In this document: piece by piece, positions 12,215 to 24,544 of the stretch
Layout: each line of letters begins with the position of its first letter
Position numbering within the stretch: the first letter of the stretch is position 1
NCBI GenBank assembly: GCA_026225945.1
Contig: JAMJFZ010001133.1
Span: forward strand, 7,398,501-7,462,500
Reading direction: 5' to 3'
DNA from: Cricetomys ansorgei
Lineage: Eukaryota; Chordata; Mammalia; Rodentia; Nesomyidae
DNA: 64,000 bases
The notes under the pieces: model-generated
The model's input: only the letters and a program-made list of their open reading frames with translations
Databases searched by the model: none
What the model was told of the DNA's origin: nothing
Made by a program: the position numbers and the translations under genes

Positions 12215-12520
12215 TTTACAAAATAGATAGCTGGAGAAATAGTCTTCTCCAGGGAGGAACATACCAATTGGTTATCCAATACTAAATAGTCAGCCCAGAA
12301 AACATGTGGACAAGTAGCATTATACAGACTGAGAAAGTTGTACTCATATATTTAGAAATATATTTTTCTAATATAGAAATATATGTGTGAAACAATAATT
12401 ACTGAAAAATGAATCCATGAATTAGAAAGATAGTAAGAATGGGTATATAGTAGTGTTTGAGAAAGAAAAGTGGAAATGATGCAATTATAATAAAAATAAA
12501 GAATAATTAAAACAGAAAAA
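12215..12520 (+). mobile_element. LINE-1 3' end (old rodent subfamily), plus strand
   Basis: Blocks 'ctggagaaatagtcttctcc', 'ccaattggttatccaatac' and 'acatgtggacaagtagcatt' are followed by an A/T-rich 3' end with 'gaaatgatgcaattataat'. They match a common old rodent L1 3' UTR type and align with the copy at 41.2 kb. Confidence 0.75.
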
Positions 12521-12807
12521 AATGACATTTTGAAACTGCTAGACCAAAGCATATGAATTCTGACAAAGGATTTTAATAAAATAAAATGATTCAGACAATA
12601 CAATACACAAACATTCTCCTAGATCAGACTGATGAACAATTGTAAGAATGAAATGAGTAGCTGATGTAGAAGGGACTGACTGTGGGATCCAAATGCGTTC
12701 TCAGCATCACATGCAGGAGGTGGTCACATGTGGAGTTTTAAATATGTAACTATGCATTCTTTGAACCCAGGCTCATGCTGAACCACTCCTTGTGTCTGTG
12801 TGCTTAA
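12521..12807. other. Unique DNA, nothing recognised
   Basis: Short AT-rich stretch without recognised elements. Confidence 0.4.
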
Positions 12808-12955
12808 CATGAATCCCCGGAGATTATAGGATGTGCACCCTGGGTGGAAGAGTTTTAGAATAATTACACAAAAACGTGTTCCTGTTAATTGAAAAAGAGA
12901 GAAAACTTCGCTGAAATTTTGATTCAAGTTCAGTAGATCAGTGACTGAGAACACA
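12808..12955. mobile_element. Possible MER5A-like hAT transposon relic
   Basis: 'gaatccccggag', 'tgtgcaccctgggtgg' and 'ttttgattcaagttcagtag' appear in an order that loosely resembles MER5A-type (Charlie) non-autonomous DNA transposons. The match is weak and strand is not certain. Confidence 0.25.
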
Positions 12956-15501
12956 CAGCTTAGCATTCTCTCTGATTTTCACAAGCTACAGGGAGAGAGA
13001 TTAGGTGGATCTTGAAGATGAATGAGTTTGCATATTTGTAGCAATAAAACCTATGCTGCTTTCCTCATGGTAGATCATGTTTTCTCCATGGCAGATTCCA
13101 TTTTCTAATCTTCTGAAAACTAGATTCCTGTGTTTGCTCTATAACATGTATATGAAATTATTATTTCATTAATAATATATTAATCATATAATTTCATTAT
13201 TTAAAGTGAACAAGCTCCATTAAAATCTGATTGAAGTAGTGTAACTTAACCAAACTTATATTTTGTCAAACGAGGATAATTGTCAGCATTTTTCGGATAC
13301 TATCTCATGAATGGCACTTGAAAATATTCTGTGTGTGTGTGTTTATATGTGCATATGTGTGTGTGCACAAACCGCTATGTGTTTCCTGTGAAAAGACACT
13401 CTCACATGTCTGTTATTTCTGTCTATATCATATATATATCCAGCTAGATTATTTACAATTTACTTCCTAGTGATTAGAATGAAATTATTTCTTATCTTTA
13501 AATCAGTAAAATGAATATATTTTAACTTAGCTCTAAACTCTATTACAATGGAAATTGCTACATGATTTCCATTCTTTGTCAAAAAGTACTATTCAAATGA
13601 AAGATTTTCATTTTTTTCATTAATTCCAATCCACAAATGCCACATCATATTGGAAGCATCATAATAAAAATGTAAACATAATTAATATTGAGTAATGTAT
13701 TTTAATGGAATGCTTGCTTCCTCAAGAAAAATAATCGTGTTTAAAATTAGAGCCTTAGAGTAATTTTCATTGCTGCCACATTTTATTACAACTCACCTTT
13801 GATAATTAATGGCTACATATTTATTTCCACTTAATATGGAAGAAGGAGAAATTTATTTCCATCTCAAATGAGAGAACTCATATTTTTATGCAATTTAGTT
13901 ATTTCTCTAAATCTTGTTAGTTGATTTATTTAACAAATTGAGCTTTTTTATATTCTAACTATTTTCAAAGGTTTGGAGCAAAATTATTATTTTGATTATA
14001 ATTTACTAATACATGTTCAGTGTTCATAATGTCAACATAATGTTTATTTTAAATGGCATAAGAATGAGAATGGACATATTCAGATAACGGTATTATATCT
14101 AAATTTCGTAATGAAAGTTCTGGTTCGAGGAGTTTGGGTTGTGTGTTCTTAATCTAATGAATTAATAGAATACGAAAGTGTTTTCATTTTTAAGCTTCTC
14201 AACACAGATGTATGCAAGAAATTTATTTAATCATTTTTTTTTTGGAGACAAGATATGAACCAAGGGGTATGGGGTGGTCACTGTCAGTAAAAGTACTGAC
14301 AATTTGTTAATAATTTTCTTATATTCTTTCATAAATTAATAATCATTAGATACATTCAGTATCACTAATCTTCTGAATACAGATATTGTCCTTTCCTCCG
14401 AACAACAGTCTGCCTGTGAATAAAGTGGCAAAGAGCTATTTCAAGAAAGTACTTAATTTAACTTTGATTCCAAAAATTTAGCACTGCATGGGGAAGAACA
14501 CGCCCATCAGATATTACAATAATTTTTAGATTTCCATGAGTCAATACATCATTTTAACTGATAACTAAAATGTGATGTTGCATTTATTAATGGGCCAGAC
14601 GCAAATTCTTGTACTGACCCAGAGTTCAATATTGGGATTGTGTGAGCTGAAATATTTCAAAGAGGAAGTGCCATTGAACTCAGTGTGGGAAGTAGTGAAT
14701 GAGGAGACCTTCGGAGCTGTAGAGTAGAAAGGACACAAAAGACCTGTGTTGTGGCTGGCTCTCCTAGCACCTTAAAATCTGAAAAGATCACAGTTGGAAG
14801 GTGGTTTAATGAGTGTAAAGTGAGACCAGAAATTTTACACACACATGAAATAATGAATATTGTTTAAAGGTATTTCATACATCTAAAACTGTTTTCTGTT
14901 TTGAGCATAATGAGTTTTCTGACTTAAAGTTCATTAATTCCATGTGAGTGTGAGTAAAACTCAAACTGGCACTAGTTGCCCTCTAAGCATAAGTTAATCT
15001 GATATGTGTGTGTTCACAAGTTCAGAACCTCCTTAGTAATTTTATTCAGAGCTTATTTTTGGAATAATTTTACCACTACACAAATTGTAAACTTAAATCG
15101 TCAGTGTTTTATAATTTCCTTTGTATGACAGAGTATTATTGATATTTCTTTGATCACTGAACACATATATCACACAGCTGTATGACTGTTTTGTTGTTGT
15201 TATTTTGTAGTGTGTTTCTTTACTCTATAAATTTATGATATGGTATTTTTAGTGATTTTAATTTTTGGCAGTTATATATAAAATGTCTCAAACATTATTT
15301 TACTGATCCCTTCTTTGGGTGGGAATATGTTTTTAAGTAGATAATATCATTTAAGTAGAACACAAGGACATCTCAGGACTGTTGATTTACACAGCTTCAC
15401 AAAGGAATCACCATAGCTTAATGATGCTAACATCAGAATTCTTTTTCTGACCTGGCAAAGTAAAGGTAGAGTGTATTTTCTCTGTGACATATTTAGGGTT
15501 T

Positions 15502-15503
<2 letters not shown>
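12956..15503. other. AT-rich unique DNA
   Basis: No gene or repeat family was recognised. A short GT run lies at about 13330-13370 and a small hairpin at 13547-13573 (9-bp arms). The minus-strand frame at 14657-14842 is featureless. Confidence 0.5.

Positions 15504-15548
<45 letters not shown>
15504..15548. repeat. (AC)n microsatellite
   Basis: About 22 uninterrupted AC units, which explain the Cys/Val-rich minus-strand frame across 15347-15553. Confidence 0.97.
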
Positions 15549-15550
<2 letters not shown>

Positions 15551-15849
15551 CACTATCTTATTCTCTTTTTGTATATTAAGTATTTAAAAATCACTTATAT
15601 GTGTATGAAATTATATTGCTAAGATGTGACGTTTTACTAATAACCAATAGAACAATTGTATGCATGCTTAATGATTATAATTTATTCAACATATGGGACA
15701 TTGATACTCTAGTGGCACAACAAGTTAGTGAGAAGAACTTATATAAGAAAGTGTATTTAGTTAAATAAATCAGGGATCTGAAGATATACATTAAATATCT
15801 CAGATACATTATAAAATAGCACTCATCAAATGATCCAAAGCTTTATGTA
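15549..15849. other. AT-rich unique DNA
   Basis: Nothing recognised. Confidence 0.45.
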
Positions 15850-16027
15850 CAGTTTTCTTTTTCTTCCTTTTTCTATTTTATTGAAAACTGATTTTTCTCT
15901 TACATAATATATTCTAATTTCAGTCTCCCTTACCTCTACTATTCCCTGCTCCTTCCCACGTCTGCTCCCATCTGGACCCATCCACATTCACTCTCATTAG
16001 AAACCAGGCTTCGACACAATAATACTA

Positions 16028-16041
16028 AGATAGATAGATAG

Positions 16042-16074
<33 letters not shown>

Positions 16075-16082
16075 AGATAAGA
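16028..16082. repeat. (GATA)n microsatellite
   Basis: Imperfect GATA/TAGA units inside the L1 3' UTR. Confidence 0.95.
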
Positions 16083-16267
16083 TATGTTAAGAAAAGTCAA
16101 AAAACGAATAAGTCAGAGTAGGACAAAAGCAAACAGAAAGACAAGAAGCAAAGAAAAGGCACACAAAACAGATATAGGAGCAGAGATTATTCATTCACAC
16201 ACTCAGAAATACCATAAAAACACTAAGCTTGAAGCCATATATATAGCCAGAGGACTTACACAGTAAA

Positions 16268-16350
16268 AAGACACACAGATACACACACACACACACAGTC
16301 ACACAGGCGCGTGCACACACACACACATATACATATATACACATATGTAT
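16268..16350. repeat. CA-rich / CATA low-complexity tract
   Basis: Imperfect CA repeats grade into CATATA. This separates the A-rich and C/T-rich halves of the L1 3' UTR. Confidence 0.85.
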
Positions 16351-17640
16351 GTTTATAATTATATTTAAATTTTAATATTTTAACATGAATATATTTAATA
16401 TTTGATATAATTTTACACATATTAAATTAAAAGATACAAACAAAAAGCATCTGACACAACATTATGACATTTCACCTTCCACTGATTCTATTGAGTTTGT
16501 TTTCTGTTGTCCAACTACTGCTGGACATTCAGCCTACCCTTAAGAGTAGTTTGTTTCCCCAGTGAAACTCCTTGGGAAAAAATTAAGTTTAATTTACAAG
16601 TGGTTATCAATTGAGAATTACATCTGGGTTAGGGATGGGGAAAATATCCACTTCTCTTTTGAACTCTAGGACCCCATTTGATGTAGACCCATGCAGGCCC
16701 AGTACATGCTGTCCCAGTCTCTATGAGTACCATGTTGATTTAGAAGAAGGCCCTCGTTTTCTTGATGTCCTCCATCCATTCCCTCTGGCTCTTACAGTCT
16801 TTCTACTTACTCTTTTCCAGGGTTTCCTAAGGCCTGAGGGGAGAGATTTGATGGAGACATCTCATTTAGAGCTGAGTCCTCCTAGAACTCTGCATAATTT
16901 TCTGCATACTTTCTGGCTGTGAGTCTATGTACTTGATTTATTCTGCCTCAAGATGAAGCTTTTATGATAATGGCTGAGCAAGAAACTAATTGATAAGTAT
17001 TGAAAAATGTCAAAAGGAGTCATTTTAATGCTACCTCTTTCTTGTTATTGCTATTTTTTGTTGTTGTTGTTGGTTTGTTTGTGGGGGGCAGTGAGTGTAA
17101 GCATTTGATTTTACTCCAGGTTCCTGGACAATCTAGACTTAGGTTCTTGGACACCCAAGCAATGTCGGACATGGGTTTCTTTTTGTAGAGTGGGAGTTAT
17201 GTCATTTTTTTTCTTCTCTAACTGGCTTTTGTTTAACATAGAAATATTCATTACACCTCAGCTGTCATAGTTTCATTTTTTATTTTGCAGTTGAACAAAA
17301 TTTCACTGTGTATATGTATTGTGTTATTTTAACTTATGTGTTGATGGGTAGGCATCCTAGTTCAATATATTGTCTAATGTGAGTAGTGTAACCATAAAGA
17401 TAACACAGTAGTATCTCATATGTGGCATGTTAGAATCATTTGAGTGTGTACCTGAGAGGTATATCCCTGGGTCATATGATGTTTCTATTGATATTTTTTA
17501 GAAATATTTATAATGAATTCCTTAGTGATTTTGAATGTGTTCATTCCAGCAATCAAATAAAAGGGTTATTATTTTTCCAAATTATTGCCAGTATTGGATG
17601 TGAGTTTTTTTCTTGATGAGAGTCAATCTCAATGAGGCTC

Positions 17641-19723
17641 TGAGAGTATGCACCAGCCTGAATACCCTCTGAAATCCTGAGTTCTTGACACATACTATTT
17701 GTTGATTAGTTGTGTCTCCTTCTACACCTACAAGTTCTACAAAATGAATTGTCTTCCTAGTCCCTTTTCCCTGTAAACTGTCTGTTAAACTATTATAGGT
17801 CATTTATCTTTCTTCATACATCTTGCTTCTCCATGTGATTGGCCCAGTTCTGATGTGATTTCTATAACAGGATTTTCTCATCAGTGAAATTTTCTGGAAC
17901 TATTAACACTGAAGACAAACTCCCTGTTCTCCAAACTCCCTGCTATGGAAGGGATCTCAGTGCTGCTAATCTCTGAACCAATCTAGTGAAGCACTCTTCC
18001 TGGTTAGCAAGTTAGCCAACCAGCTTTCCCTAAAACACAATAACTGTTAATTCTCAACCATGACAAATTTTTCTCTCTCACAGTCTATTTTCTACAAAAT
18101 GCTGGCATGAGATTTGGAGAGCTAGAATGGAAAGGAAAAAACTTGCTGCCTCTTTTACTGATCTTCTGTCTTTTTTAGAACACTGGAAACATCTACTACA
18201 GTCTACAGTGGGTCCAAATGTTCATGGCAGAAGTTCTGATCAGTCTGCAGATATGAATGAAAATGAAGAAATATACCCTCTAGCAGTTTGGTTGGTGAAT
18301 TTTAAATAATGAATCCTGGTATACTATTATATTACTTAGTTTAAAAAACTATAGAAATATTTGCTGAAAAACAATGCCTTGAACTTGTAAAGAAAATCAA
18401 TCTGAAATCACAAAATAACAGCATTATTTTCCAATAGACTAATGTGCTAAATTGTAGTATAGAGCTAAACTTTCAAGTGCGTTGGCAAACAAAAAAGAAA
18501 GTAGAATAATTTTGACAAGCATAACTCCTATTAAATGTTCTATCCCGACATTCTGAGTTGAGAATTTAATCGTTATTATGAAGTGTCTTCTATTCAAAAT
18601 CATCCAGTGAATCTTTCAGTTATTAATTGCACATGGGATTTGCTTTGCACTATGATAGCTCTTCTGGAAATGAAGTTATAACACAAGCTATGTGAAAATT
18701 TACAAGGTGCTAATGAGCTTTCTTCAAACACCACAAATTATTTAAGTAACTTAATGCTGTTGTTATTTTTTACAGTGTCAAAGGAGTTTTCAAACTAATG
18801 TGAGGCAGGAATATAATTTATTTCTCTGTTTCCAAACTTCCAAGTATAAATTGAAAACATAAGCATAATGTCAAAAAGAATGACATTAATTTATTTCTTT
18901 CAAATACTTATATGTTCAAAATTATTTTTATTACCAAGAAGTAAATAATTATGTGACTTATTTTGATGCATGGCAGTTTAAATTTTTTATTATAGCTTTG
19001 ATATAGAAATAAACAAGAGATTGTAATACATTTAAATAGAAAATGTCATTTCTATATATTTTAATTTTATGTACTACATTAAAGTTTGAATCATGTATTT
19101 ATTTATACTAAAATTATACTCATGTGGTTATGTTCTTATTATATCACACTTAAAATTCAATTTGCTTTTTATACAGTGATGTAACATTAGATAAACATAC
19201 ATTTTCCATGCTTTCAATGTTCCCCTAAGATTAGAAAAACAAATCTCATTTATAGTGACAGAGCCCAGGAGCCATAGATTACAATAAGAATTTCAGAGGA
19301 TAAGATGCTAAATTTGGGACTTACATGGGACTAGAATTAGCCTCAGACATTAGGAGAATTATTTATGTGGCTCTGGACGTAAGAAGTGAGAAAAGAGGAA
19401 AAGTGGTAGAGAGGTGGGCAAGGTATTAAGATCTCATTCTATCAAATGTGAACTCACAAATCCTAGACACGCTTAGAGTCTCACAAATGATAAAACATTG
19501 ATGTAAATGTAACATTCAGTTTTTCTTCATGATTGTAATTATGATGTTATTTTTTTACCTGTGTGAAAACACATGAATGACATGTTCAGGATTCTTCGAG
19601 GTACAGAGTTCAATCCAGTAGTCCCATGTTGAAGATCTTAATGGAGTAACTTACTATTTCTTCAGCATAATTTCTTTCTCTTAGAGATAGCACTAATAAA
19701 ACAAATCTAGCAAGGGATTTTAT
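17641..19723. other. Unique AT-rich DNA
   Basis: No gene or repeat family was recognised. Short frames at 17582-17803 (minus) and 18127-18309 (plus) have no detectable domain. The stretch near 18720-18950 is free of recognised repeats. Confidence 0.45.
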
Positions 19724-19757
19724 TTGTGTGTGTGTGTGTATGTGTGTGTGTGTGTAC
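19724..19757. repeat. (GT)n microsatellite
   Basis: Two GT runs separated by one TATG interruption. Confidence 0.95.
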
Positions 19758-20404
19758 TAAAATGAGTTTGTTGAATTAAGAGTTTAGCTAAGCCAAAAGC
19801 TTGAATTGATAGAGGTTTCAGTTCCACTAAATTTTAATAATTAGTTTATTACTTTTGTTAAATCATATTTGATATGAATATAACAATGATGGCATTGTCA
19901 CAGCCAGGTATCTGGTAATCTATACACCACAATGTTATACTAACCTGGAAGCTAAGAAGTCTGACTCTGAAATCAAATGTGAAAGGGACCTTAATGTAAA
20001 CGAAGCAGAAGGGAGTTGGATTTATGAGGAATGTTCATGCCCTTCAATATAGCATCCAGTCAAGGTATAGTTACCTCTTGAAGTCTGCATTTATCAACAC
20101 TGTTTAATTCTTGACTATGTTTCTAGATATGATCTTCGGTGAGCACATATTAACTGTTAAGGTCTCCTCCTGGACACAAATCATATTCTTCTCATGTGCA
20201 AATACATTCCTGACATACCAACAGCCCTTCAAATCTTAACATGTTCCAGCATCAGCGTCAAGTTTTCATCCAAATTCAACTGAATTAGCTATGACAAGAC
20301 TTATTAAGTTAAAATGCCAACTCAAATTAAAGTTTCCTCCATATAGCCAGGCAAGAAGATAACATAGTCTTTTAATTAATTAATTTATTCATTCATTCAT
20401 TATT

Positions 20405-20575
20405 TTTTAGAAAAAAAAATCTTTAAACTTCTGATTTTTCTGTCTCCACCTTACTTCCTGAGTGCTGGAACTCTAGCTATGAACCAAAAATCCCCATTTT
20501 ATAGGATGTAGGAGAACAAATCAAGGACTTCTTGAATGTGAAGCAAGCACCCTATCAACTGACCTATAGCTCCAA
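20405..20575 (-). repeat. B4-type SINE (B1-like plus ID-like), minus strand
   Basis: The right end 'gaagcaagcaccctatcaac...gacctatagctcc' is the complement of an ID-like tRNA head. The left part, 'ctgtctccaccttacttcct' and 'gagtgctggaactctagc', is the complement of the B1 5' half. This is the usual B4 order. Confidence 0.65.
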
Positions 20576-20789
20576 ATAAAGATCTTAAAACTGAAGAATA
20601 TTCTTCTTGGATTCCATATGCCGTACTATGACAGGAGTCAGACAGTCCTCCTTTGTGTATTTTCTGGGCTCAATCCATCCAGAACTTACTAAGTGTTGGA
20701 GTCTTGAGCATACAGTTTTCCTGACTAAGGTTACTAGATGCTCCCTATTTTGCAATGGTTTGTGATGTCCCACTATAATGGATACATGT

Positions 20790-21050
20790 ATATATTGTTC
20801 AAGTAAGTTTCTGCATTCCATCATTTCTTGGAAACTAACTGTATGTTTCTGACCCTGTAGTAAGTCATTAAGACACTAAGCTGGGTATCACACTTTAAGA
20901 CCAATGTGGTTCTCTGTATGGCCATAGAGTATGGGTATGTTTGTAAAGTCAATACCATGTTGTTTTTACCTACGTTTAGTATGGCTTTATGTTGAGGAAT
21001 GAGATTCGTATTGGCTTGCTTGAGTTATGGCTATATCAGCCTTTACTTAT
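20790..21050 (-). mobile_element. LINE-1 ORF2 fragment, minus strand
   Basis: 'gtaaagtcaataccatgttg' and 'tagtatggctttatgttgag' correspond to the complement of a conserved part of L1 ORF2. The fragment is isolated, highly diverged and lacks a 3' UTR, so it is an old relic inside the MaLR region. Confidence 0.45.
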
Positions 21051-21309
21051 CCCAACAAAAGAACAATGATGAATTTTCACAAATTTCTTTCCTGACTCTG
21101 TTCTCATAAAACACTAATACCTTTCATGGTGTCTATTGGACCTTCTGGATCATTTTCCATTGTCTTGATCTAAACCACCCCATTCCTTCTACCTGTGAGA
21201 ATAGATATCATCAGCAAATGCTCACTGGTTTACACCCTTGAATGCCTTCCTAAAGATGCCTCCTAACTCTAAACAGATTAAGCCTGAATTTTACACTCTA
21301 GTTATTTTG

Positions 21310-21795
21310 CAGTTTCCCATTAAAACTTTTTTTTTAAATTCTAATTTATTTATTTTTTCTTCTTTTATGCAACTTATAGAATACATTCTGGTCCCCCTCC
21401 TCCCTACACTCCACCTCCAGTTTCCTCTTTCTCCTCCAGATACACCCCCATCACCACCTGCAAATATCCTCCCCATTCTCCCCAGAAAAAAAGTATCCCC
21501 CAGCATTACAGCACAATAAGGGCATGACATAGCATGATGGAAGGAGGCCAGACACCAATCCCTACATCAAGGGTGGGTCAGACATCCAAGAAGGAGAAAA
21601 AGCATCTTAAGAGCAGATAAAATGATCAGACATCGTCACTCCAGCCTGTAGGAGTATTTCAAGGACACCAATCCAGATGCCATGCGCTGTATTTAGGAGA
21701 TGAGATTGCACAGGTTCCATATCTATGGCTTCAGTCTCTGTGGGCCCCTAAGATTGCTACTCAGTTGCATTCCACTCCCTCATCTCACTTCTCAT
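21310..21795 (-). mobile_element. LINE-1 3' UTR (Lx-like), minus strand
   Basis: The left edge is a T-rich run. It is followed by 'tccccctcctccctacactc', 'gggtgggtcagacatccaag', 'catcttaagagcagataaaa' and 'cagtctctgtgggccccta'. These are the complement of the same 3' UTR type that lies on the plus strand at 42.64-43.14 kb. It is inserted in, or adjacent to, the MaLR relic. Confidence 0.75.
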
Positions 21796-22285
21796 GTCTG
21801 AAATTAAACAGTTGTAGAGTCTCTTTGATACTTTACTAAGACAATTTTTCTCACAATATTCTAAATAATCAATCTTTAACCCCTCACTTTAGTTAAACAG
21901 TAAGACACAGAAATACAATCCTTCCTGTTCTTTGGAATTAAGTTAGTGATCACTTTTGCTGTAGTTGCTAAGACCTCCTTCCTCATTTCTACTTGGCAAC
22001 TCAACAAATGTGTCCTTTTACCTATAGTTCTAATAATATTCTGTCACAGTCACAGAATCTGTAAGAAAATCTAGACCTTCCCATAGTTGCCTCTCTTCTT
22101 ATATACTCAGAGTTACTGAGAATGCTCCATTCATGTTTTTTTGTTTGTTTGTCTGTCTTGTTTTTTGCATTTTTTCTAGATTCTTCCAGCCTACAATCAC
22201 CAAGCAGTTCCAGGGCTAGGTAATAGATTGTCAGGTATATGTTACAGCATAAACGACAACTAACAATGTTACAGCATTTCAACAA

Positions 22286-22680
22286 GTATCCATGTTAGTG
22301 TATTTTGTACTGCTATAACAGAATATTACAGTTAGACTAATGTGTAATTAGTAGAAGTGTTTGGTGTTATAGCTCTGAAGGATGGGAAGGCAGAGACCAT
22401 AGGGGAGCATCTAGTTAGTACTTGCCTTCTAGAAGAGTTGTCTCATCGTGAAGACAGAAGAGTAAGGGTGCATTCACAGGAGAGAGGCACAATGAGGCCA
22501 AACATTTTTTTTCTTTTCAGGAAGCAACTTTCATGATGTCTAATCCATTCCCACAATAATATTTGATCTAATCATGATCATTGGCATTACCTAATTACCC
22601 ATTAGGAATCCCAGTGCTCACCATTGTTTCCCTGGTGATTAAGATTCAAATACTTGAGTTTACTATACACTGAAATCCTA
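22286..22680 (-). mobile_element. MLT1-like MaLR LTR, minus strand
   Basis: The sequence opens with 'tactgctataacagaatatt', then 'agctctgaaggatgggaagg', 'catcgtgaagacagaagag' and 'aatcccagtgctcac'. That is the expected reverse-complement order of an MLT1-type LTR. It directly abuts the MaLR-like internal sequence on its left, as it should for a minus-strand provirus. Confidence 0.6.
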
Positions 22681-23499
22681 CCAAGTAATAGCAATAACAG
22701 TAAAATATAAGCAATGATAGTTCATCAAGATTTTCTAAAAGTATGTACTTTATAAGTAATTCAATGTTAGGATTCAGTTCTATCTTTTAAGAACCCCAAG
22801 TAAGGCAGTGCTAGAGAGGTTGAGTAACAAATGCTGACTTATAATATATAAAAGTTAGGATAAAACATGTTTGGCTGCTGATGTGAAATTAAGTATAATC
22901 TTTAAAAATTATCTGTGAGGTCATACGCTCACTGGTATTAAGTGGAGGAGTGAGTTTCTACTGTCTATTCAAAGTCTGTGAAGACAAAATGGTAGAATTT
23001 ATCCATGATGCAAATCCTGGTCAAGTTTGGAGATGTTGAGCATACTAATTGGTTTCTGAGCTAAAACATTTGTGTCACCTGTGCTTCTACATTTTACATA
23101 TGGTTTTGGATATGTATCATAAAACAGCATTCTTCCTACTCTGCAAGATGATTCTACATTCTTTCCAGATTTTCAACAAAGTAGCCTTTCAAGCACTAAC
23201 TATCCAGAATGTTTGGTTGCACACAGCTATGGTTTTACTGAGGTAAGGAGGTATATGTTTGATAGATATGTAGTTACTGGACCAATGCTTTTCTTATAAG
23301 TTTTGAAAGTTCAAATTCTCATTATTTCTCCAATTTAACCTTGCAGCTTTAAGCTACGTTGTAGCTTTTAGGTGATTTGCCTGATTCAGATTAAATAACT
23401 GTCATGCAACAGATGTGGAATTCATTTAAATGTATCTAAAATTTTCTAAGTACATTTGTATGTCTTTCTACTATATATCTTCTTTTCTTTTTTTCTTTA
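22681..23499. other. Unique AT-rich DNA
   Basis: Nothing recognised; one plus-strand frame (23049-23246) has no features. Confidence 0.45.
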
Positions 23500-23664
23500 A
23501 TTTTTGTTTTTGTTTTTGGATTTTTCGAGACAGATTTTCTCTGTTGTAACTCTAGTTGTTCTAGAATTCACTCTGTAGACCAGGCTGGCCTTGAATTCAC
23601 ACAGGTCCACCTGACTCTACCTCCTGAATGCTGGGATTAAAGGAGTGCACCACCACTGCCCCAC
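23500..23664 (-). repeat. B1 SINE, minus strand
   Basis: T-rich tail on the left, then 'cgagacagattttctctgt', 'actctgtagaccaggctggc', 'gaatgctgggattaaagg' and 'gtgcaccaccactgcc'. This is a near-complete B1 in reverse orientation. Confidence 0.95.
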
Positions 23665-24544
23665 TATAGACTGTATATTTTAAAGTCAACAGAGAAGTAT
23701 TTGTTAAACCTGGATGTTATAGCTTAGCTTATAGTTTCATCATATGATACATATTAAATGCATGTAATAGGAAACATAAATTTGATCTTGAAAATGATAT
23801 AGTAGAATTAATGGTAGGAATTAAGTATGACATTTCAATTTCATAATCTAGGAAAATATTTATATTCTTTCTTTCTCTACACTTTAATTTTTAAATAATG
23901 ATTTTGTTTATCCTTTACAAATTTGTTTATTATATTTTTGTTTTATTAAAAATATTTTTTCTCAAATAATATGTAAAAAGTTTTTCCTTTAAAAAGGATT
24001 TATGTTTCTTTTCTGATGCTTGGGTCTGGGCTCTTAAAGACTGCAACTTTTTTTAAACACTGTATCTAAGCTTTGAAATCTTTTGTAGCTATTACTTTTT
24101 CACTCATAATTGGACTCCTAATGGAACTCCACTCCCTCAGGTTCAGCTTCTCAGGCAGTTACTGAGAAAGATCTAACTTGTAACCTTTTCTGAAATTCCA
24201 GGTACCTTCAAAAGGTTCAGAAAGAATGGAAAGGAAAAGAAAAACCTTAACAGCACCTTCCAGTTGTCTTTATCTGTGTCTGAGGCTTCCCATATTCTCT
24301 TTCACATTCTCTAGAACTGTCTTTATCTGAGCCTTATTTCTGGAGCTCACTTTTTCCCTGTCATAACCCAACTAAATCTGGTGCTCATCCCTGACACCAT
24401 CTAACCTGCTCTCTCTTTGCCTGTCACTACCCCAACTGAACTATTCAATGGATACGTTCTGTTATTATACATCCCTCCAAGCTGTTCCCAGAAGTCCAAG
24501 TGCCATATAACCATAAGGAAGGCTGCACAGCACAAAAAGCCTCC
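23665..24544. other. AT-rich unique DNA
   Basis: T-rich stretches at 23870-24000. No gene or repeat family was recognised. Confidence 0.45.

Larger units (their letters stand above)
15850..17640 (-). mobile_element. LINE-1, 5'-truncated: 3' UTR plus end of ORF2, minus strand
   Basis: The 3' end lies on the left: a T/C-rich run, then 'tattttattgaaaactgatt' and the C-rich block near 15925-15990. Next come A-rich 3' UTR blocks (16090-16265) and the long C/T-rich 3' UTR (16480-17200) with 'ctggacattcagcctaccc' and 'ccccagtgaaactcc'. From about 17260 to 17630 the sequence reads as the complement of the C-terminal part of L1 ORF2: 'gttgatgggtaggcatcct', then 'gaggtatatccctgggtcat', then 'cattccagcaatcaaataa'. 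Many substitutions and indels destroy the frame. A GATA run and CA-rich DNA have expanded inside the UTR. Confidence 0.8.
19930..22285 (-). mobile_element. MaLR (ERVL-MaLR) internal region, minus strand, interrupted
   Basis: Segments resembling the reverse complement of MaLR (THE1/MLT1-type) internal sequence appear in the expected order. They are 20160-20290 ('ccaacagcccttcaaatc', 'aacatgttccagcatcagc'), 21140-21190 ('tttccattgtcttgatct') and 21940-22330 ('cttcccatagttgcc', 'tcaacaagtatccatgttag'). A possible LTR remnant at about 19930-20150 ('acctggaagctaagaagtc') would be the left LTR. A B4 SINE and two L1 pieces lie between the segments. No open retroviral frame survives. The call rests on order plus short matches. 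Confidence 0.45.

Noticed and set aside
13547..13573. Hairpin with 9-bp arms and 9-nt loop
   Set aside because: Such AT-rich inverted repeats are expected by chance many times in 64 kb; nothing in the flanks suggests a small RNA gene.
19560..19640. Possible ID-like SINE fragment ('tacagagttcaatccag')
   Set aside because: Only one short block resembles the SINE B box; no head, tail or second block was found.
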